A stretch of DNA of 64,000 nucleotides from Pseudomonas eucalypticola (GTDB lineage: Bacteria; Pseudomonadota; Gammaproteobacteria; Pseudomonadales; Pseudomonadaceae). The stretch spans positions 5,984,501-6,048,500 of the forward strand of contig NZ_CP056030.1 of NCBI RefSeq assembly GCF_013374995.1, given 5' to 3'. Shown piece by piece: positions 19,580-28,137 of this stretch. Numbering within the stretch: the stretch's first letter is position 1; each line of letters opens with the position of its first letter. The position numbers were made by a program, and so were the translations under genes. The notes under the pieces were generated by a model. It did not search any database. It saw nothing but the letters and a program-made list of their open reading frames with translations, and was not told where the DNA came from.

Positions 19580-20986
19580 ATGGGCCTCAACAACCAGTGG
19601 ATGCAACGCGACCTTGCGGTCCTGTGGCACCCCTGCACCCAAATGAAAGACCACGAGCAACTGCCGCTGATCCCCATCAAACGCGGCGAGGGCGTCTGGC
19701 TCGAAGACTTCGAAGGCAAGCGCTACCTGGACGCCGTCAGCTCGTGGTGGGTGAATGTGTTCGGGCATGCCAACCCGCGTATCAACCAGCGAATCAAGGA
19801 CCAGGTCGACCAGTTGGAGCACGTGATCCTCGCCGGCTTCAGCCACCAGCCGGTGATCGAGTTGTCCGAGCGCCTGGTCAAGATGACCCCTGAAGGCCTG
19901 AACCGAGTGTTCTACGCCGATAACGGGTCGTCCTGCATCGAAGTCGCGCTGAAGATGAGCTTCCACTACTGGGTCAACCGCGGGCAGCCGAACAAGAAGC
20001 GCTTTGTCACCCTGACCAACAGCTACCACGGCGAAACCATCGCCGCGATGGCCGTGGGCGACGTGCCGCTGTTCACCGAGACCTACAAGGCGCTGCTGCT
20101 GGACACCCTCAAGGTGCCAAGCCCGGACTGCTACCTGCGGCCCGAGGGCATGAGCTGGGAAGAACATTCGCGGCACATGTTCCAGGCCATGGAGCAGACC
20201 CTGGCGGATAACCATGACAGCGTCGCCGCCGTTATCGTCGAGCCGCTGATCCAAGGCGCCGGCGGGATGCGCATGTACCACCCGGTGTACCTCAAGCTGC
20301 TGCGCGAGGCCTGCGACCGCTACAACGTACACCTGATCCACGACGAGATCGCCGTGGGCTTCGGCCGTACCGGTACCATGTTCGCGTGCGAGCAGGCCGG
20401 CATTCGCCCTGACTTCCTGTGCCTGTCCAAGGCCCTGACCGGCGGCTACCTGCCCCTGGCCGCGTGCCTGACCACCGACGACGTGTACAGCGCCTTCTAC
20501 GACGACTACCCCACCCTGCGCGCCTTCCTGCACTCGCACAGCTACACCGGCAACCCACTGGCATGTGCAGCGGCCCTGGCCACGCTGGACATCTTCGAAC
20601 AGGACAACGTCATCGAGCACAACAAGGCCCTGGCTGCGCGCATGGCCACCGCCACGGCACACCTGGCCGACCACGCCCACGTCTCGGAGATTCGCCAGAC
20701 CGGTATGGTACTGGCCATTGAAATGGTCCAGGACAAGGCCAGCAAAACCGCCTACCCCTGGCAGGAACGCCGCGGCCTGCAGGTGTTCAACCATGCCCTG
20801 ACCCGCGGTGCCTTGCTGCGCCCCCTGGGGAGCGTGGTGTACTTCCTGCCGCCCTACATCATTACCCCGGAACAGATCGACTTCCTTGCCGAAGTGGCCA
20901 GTGAGGGCATCGACATCGCCACCCGCACCAGCGTCAGCGTGGCCGTGCCGAGCGACTTCCACCCCGACTTCCGCGACCCGGGCTAG
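19580..20986 (+). CDS. bioA: Adenosylmethionine-8-amino-7-oxononanoate aminotransferase
   Basis: This PLP enzyme of biotin synthesis uses S-adenosylmethionine as amino donor to turn 7-keto-8-aminopelargonate into 7,8-diaminopelargonate. The 468-residue protein has SSWWVNVFGHANPRIN, the glycine-rich phosphate-binding NGSSCIEVALKM, HDEIAVGFGRTGTMFACEQA with the cofactor-binding Asp, and SKALTGG with the PLP Lys. AGGAGAG before the ATG at 19580 sets the start. It is separate from the main biotin operon here, as is usual in Pseudomonas. rsmE follows 41 bp downstream. Confidence 0.96.
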   Translation: MGLNNQWMQRDLAVLWHPCTQMKDHEQLPLIPIKRGEGVWLEDFEGKRYLDAVSSWWVNVFGHANPRINQRIKDQVDQLEHVILAGFSHQPVIELSERLVKMTPEGLNRVFYADNGSSCIEVALKMSFHYWVNRGQPNKKRFVTLTNSYHGETIAAMAVGDVPLFTETYKALLLDTLKVPSPDCYLRPEGMSWEEHSRHMFQAMEQTLADNHDSVAAVIVEPLIQGAGGMRMYHPVYLKLLREACDRYNVHLIHDEIAVGFGRTGTMFACEQAGIRPDFLCLSKALTGGYLPLAACLTTDDVYSAFYDDYPTLRAFLHSHSYTGNPLACAAALATLDIFEQDNVIEHNKALAARMATATAHLADHAHVSEIRQTGMVLAIEMVQDKASKTAYPWQERRGLQVFNHALTRGALLRPLGSVVYFLPPYIITPEQIDFLAEVASEGIDIATRTSVSVAVPSDFHPDFRDPG

Positions 20987-21027
20987 TAGCCCGATGCCCG
21001 GCCCCACCATCAGATTCGAGACACCCC

Positions 21028-21747
21028 ATGAGACTTTCCCGCTTTTACATTGATGCGCCCCTGAGCCTGGGCGAGCACGAGCTGCCCGAGGCCCAGGCCC
21101 ACTACATCGGCCGCGTGCTGCGCATGGCCGAGGGCGACGCCGTGCAGCTGTTCGATGGGTCAGGCCAGGAATACCGCGGCGCGCTGCTGGAAGTCGGCAA
21201 GAAGCGCGTGCGCGTGCAACTGGACGAGGCCTTCGCCGGCCAGCCCCCGTCCAGCCTCGAGATCCACCTTGGCCAGGGCCTGTCCCGCGGCGAACGCATG
21301 GACTGGGCCATCCAGAAGGCCACGGAACTGGGCGTCAGCGAGATCACCCCGATCATCAGCGAGCGCTGCGAAGTGCGCCTCAAGGACGAGCGCGCGGAAA
21401 AGCGCCAGGCCCATTGGCAGCAAATCGCCGTCAGCGCCTGTGAACAGTGCGGGCGATCCACGGTGCCGGTCATTCACCCACCGGTGCTGATGGCCGAATG
21501 GCTCAAAGCCTGCGATGCCGAACTCAAACTGGTGCTGCACCCGGTGGCCGAACCCCTGGTCAGCCATGCGAAGCCTGCCACGCTAGCCTTCCTGATTGGC
21601 CCCGAAGGCGGCCTGTCGGATACCGAAGTCAGCCAGGCCCAGGCCGCTGGCTTCCACTCGGCGCGCCTCGGCCCGCGGGTGCTGCGTACCGAAACGGCGC
21701 CGGTGGTGGCATTGGCGGTGGCCCAGCAATTGTGGGGCGACTTCTAA
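21028..21747 (+). CDS. rsmE: 16S rRNA (uracil-1498-N3)-methyltransferase
   Basis: This SPOUT-class methyltransferase modifies U1498 of 16S rRNA in the 30S subunit, using SAM. It has 239 residues. The N-terminal PUA-like part includes AHYIGRVLRMAEGD. The trefoil-knot SAM site near the C-terminus reads FLIGPEGGLSDTEV, then LGPRVLRTETAPVVAL, the family signature. It lies 41 bp after bioA. Its stop codon overlaps the stop of the convergent trhA gene by two bases. Confidence 0.95.
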   Translation: MRLSRFYIDAPLSLGEHELPEAQAHYIGRVLRMAEGDAVQLFDGSGQEYRGALLEVGKKRVRVQLDEAFAGQPPSSLEIHLGQGLSRGERMDWAIQKATELGVSEITPIISERCEVRLKDERAEKRQAHWQQIAVSACEQCGRSTVPVIHPPVLMAEWLKACDAELKLVLHPVAEPLVSHAKPATLAFLIGPEGGLSDTEVSQAQAAGFHSARLGPRVLRTETAPVVALAVAQQLWGDF

Positions 21748-22361
21748 AGCACATAGAAGAACACCGCCACGAAGTGCAACAGGCTCCCCGCGATCACGAA
21801 CAGGTGCCAGATACCGTGCCAGTGGCGAAAACGCCTGTCATAGGCGAAGAAGATGATGCCTACGGTGTACAACACCCCGCCCGTGGCCAGCCAGGTGAAC
21901 CCGACCGTCCCTAGGGTGGCGAGCAGCGGCTTGACCGCCACCAGCACGATCCAGCCCATTACCGCGTAGATGATGATGGACAATACCCGCGCTTCCGAGC
22001 GCGGTTTTATTTCCTGCAACATGCCGATGACCGCCAGCCCCCAGACGATCCCGAACAGCGTCCAGCCCCAGGGCCCGCGCAATGTCACCAGGCAGAAAGG
22101 CGTATAGCTCCCGGCGATCAGCAGGTAGATCGAAAAATGATCAACCTTTTGCATGATCACTTTCGCCCGCCCACGTACGCTGTGGTAAACCGTCGAGGCA
22201 CTATAGAGGGTCACCAGGGTCACGCCGTAGATCGCCATGCTGACGATCTTCCATGCGTCCCCCTGCAGGCTTGCCAGCACCAGCATCCATACTGCGCCAA
22301 TTGAAGCCAGTACGGCACCGACCAGGTGTGTCCAGGCGTTGAACCGTTCGCCGTGATACAT
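21744..22361 (-). CDS. trhA: Hemolysin III family membrane protein (TrhA type)
   Basis: A 205-residue polytopic membrane protein of the hemolysin III / PAQR-like superfamily. Typical markers are the N-terminal ERFNAWTHLVGAVLA, STVYHSVRG, and the late HWHGIWHLFVIAGSLLHF, which carry the conserved His residues thought to bind a metal. Seven hydrophobic segments are expected. Bacterial members have been linked to membrane energetics and lipid homeostasis; the haemolysin name is historical. AAGGAG lies before the ATG. Gene ends are convergent and overlapping with rsmE, so their 3' mRNA ends must overlap. Confidence 0.9.
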   Translation of the reverse strand: MYHGERFNAWTHLVGAVLASIGAVWMLVLASLQGDAWKIVSMAIYGVTLVTLYSASTVYHSVRGRAKVIMQKVDHFSIYLLIAGSYTPFCLVTLRGPWGWTLFGIVWGLAVIGMLQEIKPRSEARVLSIIIYAVMGWIVLVAVKPLLATLGTVGFTWLATGGVLYTVGIIFFAYDRRFRHWHGIWHLFVIAGSLLHFVAVFFYVL

Positions 22362-22442
22362 GCAGTCGTTTCTCCTTGGTTTCCATTGGGTCGACAATGC
22401 CGTCTCAGGCACAATCCTCCGTACCCTACCAGAGCCCGTGCC

Positions 22443-23357
22443 ATGTTGATCGACGAAGAGTTGACCCTCAAGAAGCTGGAAATATTCCTTGCCTTCATGC
22501 GCACCGGCAATCTTGGCCGTGCGGCGGCGGAGCTCTGCACCAGCAATGTCAGCGTTCACCGTGCCATTCACTCATTGGAAAGCGCCCTTCGCTGCCCGCT
22601 GTTCAAGCATGAGGGGCGCAACCTCACGCCGCTGGAAAGTGCCTATGTGCTGGAGGAGCACGCGCAGAAGCTGGTACAGGACGTGCTTGGCGCGGTTCGG
22701 CTGACGCGCGAGGCGGCCGGCTTCTCCGCCGAGCGTTTTCGGCTGGGGTCGCTTTATTCTCTGACGGTGAAGACCGTGCCGCAGTTGATCATGGGCCTCA
22801 AGCTACGGCGCAGCGAGCTCAACATCGACCTGATACTGGGCTCCAACATCGACCTGCTGTACAAGCTCAAGAACATGGAGGTGGACGCTATTCTGGTGTC
22901 ACTGGACGAGACGGTCAGCGACCCGGACTGCGAGCAGTTGCCGCTGTTCTCCGATGACATCTTCCTGGCCACCCCGGCTGATTCGCCGTTTGCCAGGCGC
23001 AGCGAAGTGGACCTGGCCGACTTGCGCGAAGACACCTTCATCACCCTCACCCAAGGCTTCGCCACCCACCAGGACGGCGTGCGCGTGTTCCAGCAGGCCG
23101 GGTTCGAGCCGAAGGTGGCGATGCAAGTGAACGATATCTTCACGTTGCTGAGCATGGTCAGTTCGGGGGTGGGTTATGCGCTGCTGCCGGGGCGCGTGGC
23201 GGCCGTGTACGAGAACCGCGTGCGGCTGGTGCCGTTGCAGGCGCGCTACCACCTGCAGCAACACATTGGCGTGGTATTCCTCAAGGCCAAGGAGCGTGAC
23301 CCGAACCTGCTGGCGCTGCTCGCCGAATGCCGCATGTACACCAACCGGTTGGATTGA
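22443..23357 (+). CDS. mdcR: LysR-type regulator of the malonate decarboxylase operon
   Basis: A 304-residue LysR-family regulator. The N-terminal helix-turn-helix covers KKLEIFLAFMRTGNLGRAAAELCTSNVSVHRAIHSLE with the usual layout. The effector domain runs from about residue 95 to the end (including GLKLRRSELNIDLILGSNID and SSGVGYALLPGRVAAVYE). It is read convergently with madM, with 26 bp between stops. This matches other mdc loci, where MdcR activates the operon in response to malonate. A 19-nt palindrome upstream of mdcA is its best candidate binding site. The ATG at 22443 is preferred over an in-frame upstream one because it starts at the LysR N-terminus. Confidence 0.88.
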   Translation: MLIDEELTLKKLEIFLAFMRTGNLGRAAAELCTSNVSVHRAIHSLESALRCPLFKHEGRNLTPLESAYVLEEHAQKLVQDVLGAVRLTREAAGFSAERFRLGSLYSLTVKTVPQLIMGLKLRRSELNIDLILGSNIDLLYKLKNMEVDAILVSLDETVSDPDCEQLPLFSDDIFLATPADSPFARRSEVDLADLREDTFITLTQGFATHQDGVRVFQQAGFEPKVAMQVNDIFTLLSMVSSGVGYALLPGRVAAVYENRVRLVPLQARYHLQQHIGVVFLKAKERDPNLLALLAECRMYTNRLD

Positions 23358-23383
23358 GTGGCCCCACCGGGGTACGCCGGCGG

Positions 23384-24151
23384 CTAGGCACCCACCAACG
23401 CCCGCACGGTCAGGTACAGCACCGAAGGCCCCAGCAGGCAACCGAGCCCAGTGTGGAAAGTCGCCGTCAACGCGCCATAGGGCACCAAGCGTCGATCCGT
23501 CGCCGCCAGCCCAGCCGTCACGCCGCTCACCGTCCCGGCCAGCCCGCCAAACACCATGGCCGACCGCGGGTTGTCCAACCCCATCCAGCGCGCCGCCATG
23601 GGCGTGCCGACCATCACCAGGATCGCCTTGATCAGCCCGGTGGCGATCGATAGCGCGACCACGTCCGAGCTGGCACCGATTGCCGCCCCGGTCACGGGCC
23701 CGACGATATAAGTCACCGCACCGGCGCCGATAGTGGTCATGCTCACCGCATCGCGATAGCCGAACACCCAGGCCACGCAGCAACCGAACACGAACGGCAA
23801 CAACGTGCCCAGCAACAACGAAAAGGCACCGATGAAGCCCGCCTTGCGTGCTTCGGTGGCCTGCACTTCGAACGCGGTGGCGACGATGGCAAAGTCGCGC
23901 AGCATGGCCCCGCCCATCAAGCCAATGCCGGAAAACAACGACAGGTCGGCCAAGCCCTTCTGCCCGCCCGTGAGCGTACCCCCCACCCAGGCCAGTACCA
24001 GGCCAATGACAATGGCGAAAGCCGAACCATGCACCCGGCCAAACGTCAGGCGCCTGGACAACTGCACCGACACCCACATCACAATGCCGACGAAGGCGAA
24101 CGCGGTGACCAGGCCGTTGGCTTCCAATGCATGCTCGATGAGGTTCCACAT
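23384..24151 (-). CDS. madM: Malonate transporter subunit MadM
   Basis: A 255-residue membrane protein with about seven or eight hydrophobic helices and several glycine-rich segments (LVLAWVGGTLTGGQKG, SGIGLMGGAMLRDFAIVATAFE). It is the large half of the two-component MadL-MadM malonate:sodium or malonate:proton symporter. It starts one base after the madL stop, so the two are translationally coupled, and it ends the mdc operon. Coupling ion is not readable from the sequence. Confidence 0.93.
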   Translation of the reverse strand: MWNLIEHALEANGLVTAFAFVGIVMWVSVQLSRRLTFGRVHGSAFAIVIGLVLAWVGGTLTGGQKGLADLSLFSGIGLMGGAMLRDFAIVATAFEVQATEARKAGFIGAFSLLLGTLLPFVFGCCVAWVFGYRDAVSMTTIGAGAVTYIVGPVTGAAIGASSDVVALSIATGLIKAILVMVGTPMAARWMGLDNPRSAMVFGGLAGTVSGVTAGLAATDRRLVPYGALTATFHTGLGCLLGPSVLYLTVRALVGA

Positions 24152-24152
24152 A

Positions 24153-24560
24153 TCAGCGCGCTCCCAGCGGTTGGGCCGTTACCGGCACTTCGGGCGGTAG
24201 GGGTTCGCCCTTGTGGGTTCGGCTGATCAGGGCAATGGTGGCGCCGCAGATCAGCACCGAGCCAATCGCCGCTATCACCGCCACCGGGCCACCGTGCAGC
24301 GCGGTGACCACGTTCTGCTGGGCGGCCATGGCCACCACTACCGGAATATACAGCGCGCCCCAGAAGCCCACGCCCATCTCGCAGTCCTTGCTCAGGCCGC
24401 CGTGTCTACCCCTGTACAAGCGGGCGCAGATCAGCAGGATCATGGCGATCCCGACGCCGCCCACGTTGGATTTCACCCCTAGCAGCACCCCGAGCATGTC
24501 GCCCGTGATGACCCCGGCCAGGGTGCAGATAGCCAGCAATGCCACACCGTAAATAATCAT
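24153..24560 (-). CDS. madL: Malonate transporter subunit MadL
   Basis: A 135-residue small membrane protein with about four hydrophobic segments, including GDMLGVLLGVKSNVGGVGIAM and a C-terminal VIAAIGSVLICGATIALIS. It is the small half of the MadLM malonate carrier, which supplies substrate for the decarboxylase encoded upstream. It follows mdcH by 62 bp and is immediately followed by madM. Confidence 0.93.
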   Translation of the reverse strand: MIIYGVALLAICTLAGVITGDMLGVLLGVKSNVGGVGIAMILLICARLYRGRHGGLSKDCEMGVGFWGALYIPVVVAMAAQQNVVTALHGGPVAVIAAIGSVLICGATIALISRTHKGEPLPPEVPVTAQPLGAR

Positions 24561-24622
24561 TATTGTTGTCCTCGGTTTGCACAGTCGAAGTTGTTGTTCT
24601 TGTCTTCGAAAACCTTGCAGGT

Positions 24623-25549
24623 CTATTGGGGTCGGCGGGCCTCCTCCTGCATCAGCGCGTGCAGGGTGTCCAGGCGTGCGCCCTGGAAAGCGATGAGGGT
24701 GCCCTCGGGAAAGGCGTGGCGCCCCAGCCCGGTGAGGACGCCGCCGGGCGGCATTTCGATCTGCAGGCGCACGCCACGCTCATAGGCCGTTCGCGCCAGC
24801 GCACGCCAGTCGACGAGCCGGCACATGTTGAAAGCCAGGTCGTCGCGCAGCTTCTCGGGCTGAACGATGGGGCGTGCGGTGGTGCCGCTGAGGTAGCGGA
24901 TCCTGGGTGCCTGCACGCTGACCTCGGCAAAGGCTTGGGCCAGCCGTGCGGCCGGCTCGGCCAGCAACGCGCAGTGGGAAGGCACGCTGACCGCCAGCGG
25001 CTTGGCCAGCGCCGCCCCCTCGGCCTTCGCCCGCTTCGCCAAGCGCGCCATGGCGTCGTTGCGCCCGGCAATGACCAATTGGTTTTCGCCATTGATATTG
25101 GCCAGGTATACCGGGCCATCGGCCTCGGCCAGCCATTGTTCGACCTTGCCCAAGGCAAGGCCGACGATGGCGGTCATGCCATAGCCCTGAGGGTAAGCCG
25201 CTTGCATCAGCTCGCCGCGCAAGGCCACCAACCGCAACGCGTCAGCAAAGTCCAGCGCGCCGCTGACCACCGCCGCCGGGTAGGCACCGATCGACAACCC
25301 CGCCACGTAGTCCGGGGCTGGAGCGTCGTCGAGCAACAGCCGCGCGCTGGCGACTCCCGCCACCAGCAGGCACAGTTGCACTGCCCGGGTCGAGGCCAGG
25401 GCGTCGGCGGTATCCAGTTCAAGCACCGACCGGCCCAACACCTCGCTCGCTTCCTCCAGGCAGGCGCGCACCCGGTGGTGATCCGGCAGGTCATGGAGCA
25501 TGTTGGTCTGCTGCGCGCCCTGGCCGGGAAATGCCAACAGCGTGCTCAT
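24623..25549 (-). CDS. mdcH: Malonyl-CoA:ACP transacylase of malonate decarboxylase
   Basis: A 308-residue FabD-like acyltransferase. It loads a malonyl group onto the decarboxylase carrier protein, so that the first acyl exchange can begin. The N-terminal LLAFPGQGAQQ and the nucleophile elbow GLSIGAYPAAV, with the active-site Ser near residue 86, are clear. The ATG at 25549 overlaps the mdcG stop by four bases (ATGA), indicating translational coupling. Confidence 0.93.
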   Translation of the reverse strand: MSTLLAFPGQGAQQTNMLHDLPDHHRVRACLEEASEVLGRSVLELDTADALASTRAVQLCLLVAGVASARLLLDDAPAPDYVAGLSIGAYPAAVVSGALDFADALRLVALRGELMQAAYPQGYGMTAIVGLALGKVEQWLAEADGPVYLANINGENQLVIAGRNDAMARLAKRAKAEGAALAKPLAVSVPSHCALLAEPAARLAQAFAEVSVQAPRIRYLSGTTARPIVQPEKLRDDLAFNMCRLVDWRALARTAYERGVRLQIEMPPGGVLTGLGRHAFPEGTLIAFQGARLDTLHALMQEEARRPQ

Positions 25550-26145
25550 GGCGCCAGGCTCCAGGGGTCGCTGACCAGACGAGCACCGTCGGCTGCCTTG
25601 AGCAGTACCTTGGCGCCATGGCCCGCCCACTCGCGCAACGCCACGCCGCCGGCGGGGGTTTGCAGTTGCACGTCGACCTTTTCCTCCAGCAAGGCCAGTA
25701 GCTCGCGGGCTTGTTCACGCGCCAGGGGCTGTGGGGTGCGTACGATCAGATCCAGGTCGCTACCGGCATGCAGGGCGGTAAAGCCGCTGGCCAGCTCGAA
25801 GCCGGCGCTGCCGCCCACCCCCCATGCCCACCCCGACTCATCCAGCCGCGGCCGCAGGCGGTACAGGACTCGCAGCGCCGGCCAGTCACGCTGCCCCACA
25901 CAGTGGCGTAGCGCTTCGGGGCTCAGTTGGCGACTGATCGCAGCCACGGGCATGTGCGTGGCATAGCGCTGTTCGCGCTGACCGCCGCGCACGCCCACCG
26001 CCACCTGGCCCGGCGCCGCAGCGTCACGGCGCACCACCACGGGCTGGCCGTCGGCCAGGGCAGCCGCTACCCAGGCCGGCGCATCTGCCGGCAGGTGCGT
26101 GGGCGTCAGGCCCCACAGCAGGTCGTGGGGGCGTATCACTGCCAT
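25546..26145 (-). CDS. mdcG: Phosphoribosyl-dephospho-CoA transferase (holo-ACP synthase of malonate decarboxylase)
   Basis: Transfers the 2'-(5''-triphosphoribosyl)-3'-dephospho-CoA made by MdcB to the carrier protein MdcC. The 199-residue protein carries the nucleotidyltransferase motif GSDLDLIVRT at about residues 128-137, after GGSAGFELASG. The start at 26145 overlaps the mdcE end by ten bases; longer in-frame starts upstream would lie inside mdcE and give a low-complexity Arg/Pro/Gly extension, so they were not used. Confidence 0.9.
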   Translation of the reverse strand: MAVIRPHDLLWGLTPTHLPADAPAWVAAALADGQPVVVRRDAAAPGQVAVGVRGGQREQRYATHMPVAAISRQLSPEALRHCVGQRDWPALRVLYRLRPRLDESGWAWGVGGSAGFELASGFTALHAGSDLDLIVRTPQPLAREQARELLALLEEKVDVQLQTPAGGVALREWAGHGAKVLLKAADGARLVSDPWSLAP

Positions 26146-27845
26146 TGCTCGCGCAACAGTTGCCGTACCCGTGCGGAAGCCGCCCGGTTGGGCGCGCCCA
26201 GGCGCCCGGAAAGACCACGACCACCCTGGGCGATGTCGGCCAGGGCCTGCCCGAGGCACGCCTGCACTCGGGCCAGATCGTCAGCCGTTGGCTGCTCGAT
26301 CTGCGCCACCGACAAGGTCTCCCACAGCAGGCCAAGGCTGGCATAGCTGTCGATGTCGTAAGCCATGGGCGGGATGCTGGCGGCCAAGGCTTCCAGTGCC
26401 TCGACACTGCGCTGGGTGACCCGCGCCGCCGAAGCCTTGCCCATGGCGTGTACCTGCACGCCCGGGTCGCGCAGGGCGATCAGGCGGTTGGCCTGGTAGC
26501 CGTGGGCCAGGAAGGCGCCGGACATGGCCTTGCCCACCAGCAGCGCGATCACCGGGTGCCCGGCCAGGCGGGCACGGGCATAGGCATCGGCGGCGCCGGC
26601 CAGAGCCTGATGGATGCCCAGGGCCTCTTCGCGGCGGCCGTAGGCTTGGCTGGGCACGTCGACAATGGCCACCAACGCGCGCTTTTCAGGGGCGTTGCGG
26701 TCGGCCTCGATGGCTTCGTCGACGGCCTTGGCCAGGCCCCAGCCCTCCAGCAGCCCGACCTCGCCCTGGCGGGCGCGGGGGAAAGGGTTGTCGGGCTCAG
26801 GGATCACGGCCAGGTAGCGCGCCGGATAATGATCGAGGCTGCCGTCGGCGACGCGCACCGAGGCTGGCAGGCCAGCGGCTGTAGAGGCGGTGCCAGCCAG
26901 CGCCTGGAACCAGCTTGCGCCACGACTGTGCCCTGCGTTCTGCGGGACCGGGCGGAGCCCGGGAAGGTTGCGACGCGGCAGGTCTGAAACAGTGGAAGCG
27001 CACGCGGCGGTATACAGATCGCGTACGGCCTGGGCGCTGATCTGAACCTCGGTGTCGACCTCTGCCAAGCGCGCCAGATACCCTTCATGTTGCTGGCTGC
27101 GCACGCGCTTCGGTACACCCTGCTCCAGGCAGTCGCCCACCCGCTGGCGGATCGCAGCGGTGTCATCGGCGACATAAGCATCCGCCAGGCCACTGGCGAA
27201 CCGCTGCTCGCCGCCGGTCAGGCTCCAGATAAACGGCCGGTCACGGGAATCGTATTCGGCGATGCCTGCTTCCTGCTCGATCACCTGCGGGCCATTGAGC
27301 CCCAGGCGCGCTTCGCGGGTGACGATCAGGTGGCTGCACAACCCCGCGGCGATGGACATGCCGCCGAAGCACCCTACGCTCCCAGCCACTATACCGATCA
27401 CCGGCTGATACTGGCGCAGGTCGACGATGGCGGCATGAATATCGGCGATGGCCGCCAGGCCCAGGTTCGCTTCCTGCAGACGCACACCACCGGTTTCCAG
27501 CAACAGGATCGCTGCGGTAGGGATGCCCTTGCGGTTGTCTTCAGCCGCCAGTTCCAGTGCGCCGGCTATCTTGGCGCCACTGACCTCGCCCAGGCTGCCG
27601 CCCTGAAAGGCCCCTTCGATTGCCGCCAGCACCACCGGGCGCCCGCCCAGGGTACCTTTGGCGATGACCGCGCCATCGTCGGCCTGGGGTACCACGCCCT
27701 GGCGTTCGAGCCACGGCGACATGACCCGCTGGAACGGATCGACCAGCTCGCGGAAGCTGCCCGAGTCGAGCAAGGTCTTGGCCCGCTGACGGGCGCCCAG
27801 TTCAATGAAGCTGTGTTGCTGCAACAGGCGCGCGGTGTCAGTCAT
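26136..27845 (-). CDS. mdcDE: Fused malonate decarboxylase beta-gamma subunit (MdcD-MdcE)
   Basis: One open frame of 569 residues covers both carboxyltransferase subunits that release CO2 from malonyl-S-ACP. Residues 1 to about 290 are MdcD (DTARLLQQHSFIELGARQRA, SGAKIAGALELAAEDN, GSVGCFGGMSIAAG); residues about 306-569 are MdcE (GEVGLLEGWGLAKAVDEAI, VDVPSQAYGRREE, GKAMSGAFLAHGYQANRL). In characterised pseudomonad enzymes these are separate proteins. The joint, residues about 292-304, reads RNLPGLRPVPQNAG and is the translation of a REP palindrome (26944-26964). No start codon suitable for a separate MdcE follows the joint. The start is set at 27845, eight bases inside mdcC; an in-frame ATG 102 bases upstream lies inside mdcC and was rejected. 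Confidence 0.88.
   Translation of the reverse strand: MTDTARLLQQHSFIELGARQRAKTLLDSGSFRELVDPFQRVMSPWLERQGVVPQADDGAVIAKGTLGGRPVVLAAIEGAFQGGSLGEVSGAKIAGALELAAEDNRKGIPTAAILLLETGGVRLQEANLGLAAIADIHAAIVDLRQYQPVIGIVAGSVGCFGGMSIAAGLCSHLIVTREARLGLNGPQVIEQEAGIAEYDSRDRPFIWSLTGGEQRFASGLADAYVADDTAAIRQRVGDCLEQGVPKRVRSQQHEGYLARLAEVDTEVQISAQAVRDLYTAACASTVSDLPRRNLPGLRPVPQNAGHSRGASWFQALAGTASTAAGLPASVRVADGSLDHYPARYLAVIPEPDNPFPRARQGEVGLLEGWGLAKAVDEAIEADRNAPEKRALVAIVDVPSQAYGRREEALGIHQALAGAADAYARARLAGHPVIALLVGKAMSGAFLAHGYQANRLIALRDPGVQVHAMGKASAARVTQRSVEALEALAASIPPMAYDIDSYASLGLLWETLSVAQIEQPTADDLARVQACLGQALADIAQGGRGLSGRLGAPNRAASARVRQLLREQWQ
26944..26964. repeat. REP palindrome inside the mdcD-mdcE joint
   Basis: The core GGGACCGGGCGGAGCCCGGG differs by a single base from the intergenic REP core at 53460-53480 and by two from the units of the 30.8-31.5 kb array. 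It lies within the reading frame, is translated in frame on the minus strand, and marks the exact boundary between the MdcD-like and MdcE-like parts. Confidence 0.85.
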
Positions 27846-28137
27846 GGCCGATCTCCTCCAGGGCCTGTTCCAGGCGCAGGCGGACCACCCCTGGGGTGGC
27901 GCCGAAATCATTGATGTCGATGCGCAGGGCCGGCAGCGCCTGGCCACTGAACATGCGGGTGAAGAGGTGTTCCCAACGCAGGGAAGCGCCGTTGACCGAG
28001 GTCACCACCTGGATCGCCAGAGTGCCGGCCTGGCCGGGTTCAAGCAGTACTTCCAGGTCGCCCGAGCCCACACAGCCCACCAGGGCGCGGCCGCGGGCCG
28101 GTTGGCCGGCGGGAAATTCGAAGGTGAGGGTTTCCAT
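27838..28137 (-). CDS. mdcC: Malonate decarboxylase acyl carrier protein (delta subunit)
   Basis: This 99-residue carrier subunit holds the phosphoribosyl-dephospho-CoA prosthetic group on which acetyl and malonyl groups are exchanged. The motif GCVGSGDLEVLLEP contains Ser25, the residue known in the family as the attachment site. The ATG overlaps the mdcB stop (TGATG), and the end overlaps the mdcDE start by eight bases, so the three genes are tightly coupled. Confidence 0.94.
   Translation of the reverse strand: METLTFEFPAGQPARGRALVGCVGSGDLEVLLEPGQAGTLAIQVVTSVNGASLRWEHLFTRMFSGQALPALRIDINDFGATPGVVRLRLEQALEEIGHD

Noticed and set aside
19187..21010. 607-codon minus-strand open frame over bioA and its upstream region
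   Set aside because: Antisense to bioA and also running into the cytochrome b561 gene in another frame; no domain seen.
22899..24149. 416-codon minus-strand open frame across madM and mdcR
   Set aside because: Out of frame with madM, which has convincing membrane segments, and antisense to mdcR.
26900..27010. Sequencing frameshift as the cause of the MdcD-MdcE fusion
   Set aside because: Not fully excluded, but the joint consists of a recognisable REP core read in frame and there is no homopolymer run that would suggest a base-calling slip.
27846..27947. Earlier in-frame start of mdcDE adding 34 residues
   Set aside because: It would lie deep inside mdcC and gives an Arg/Cys/Pro-rich extension; the ATG at 27845 starts at the expected MdcD N-terminus.
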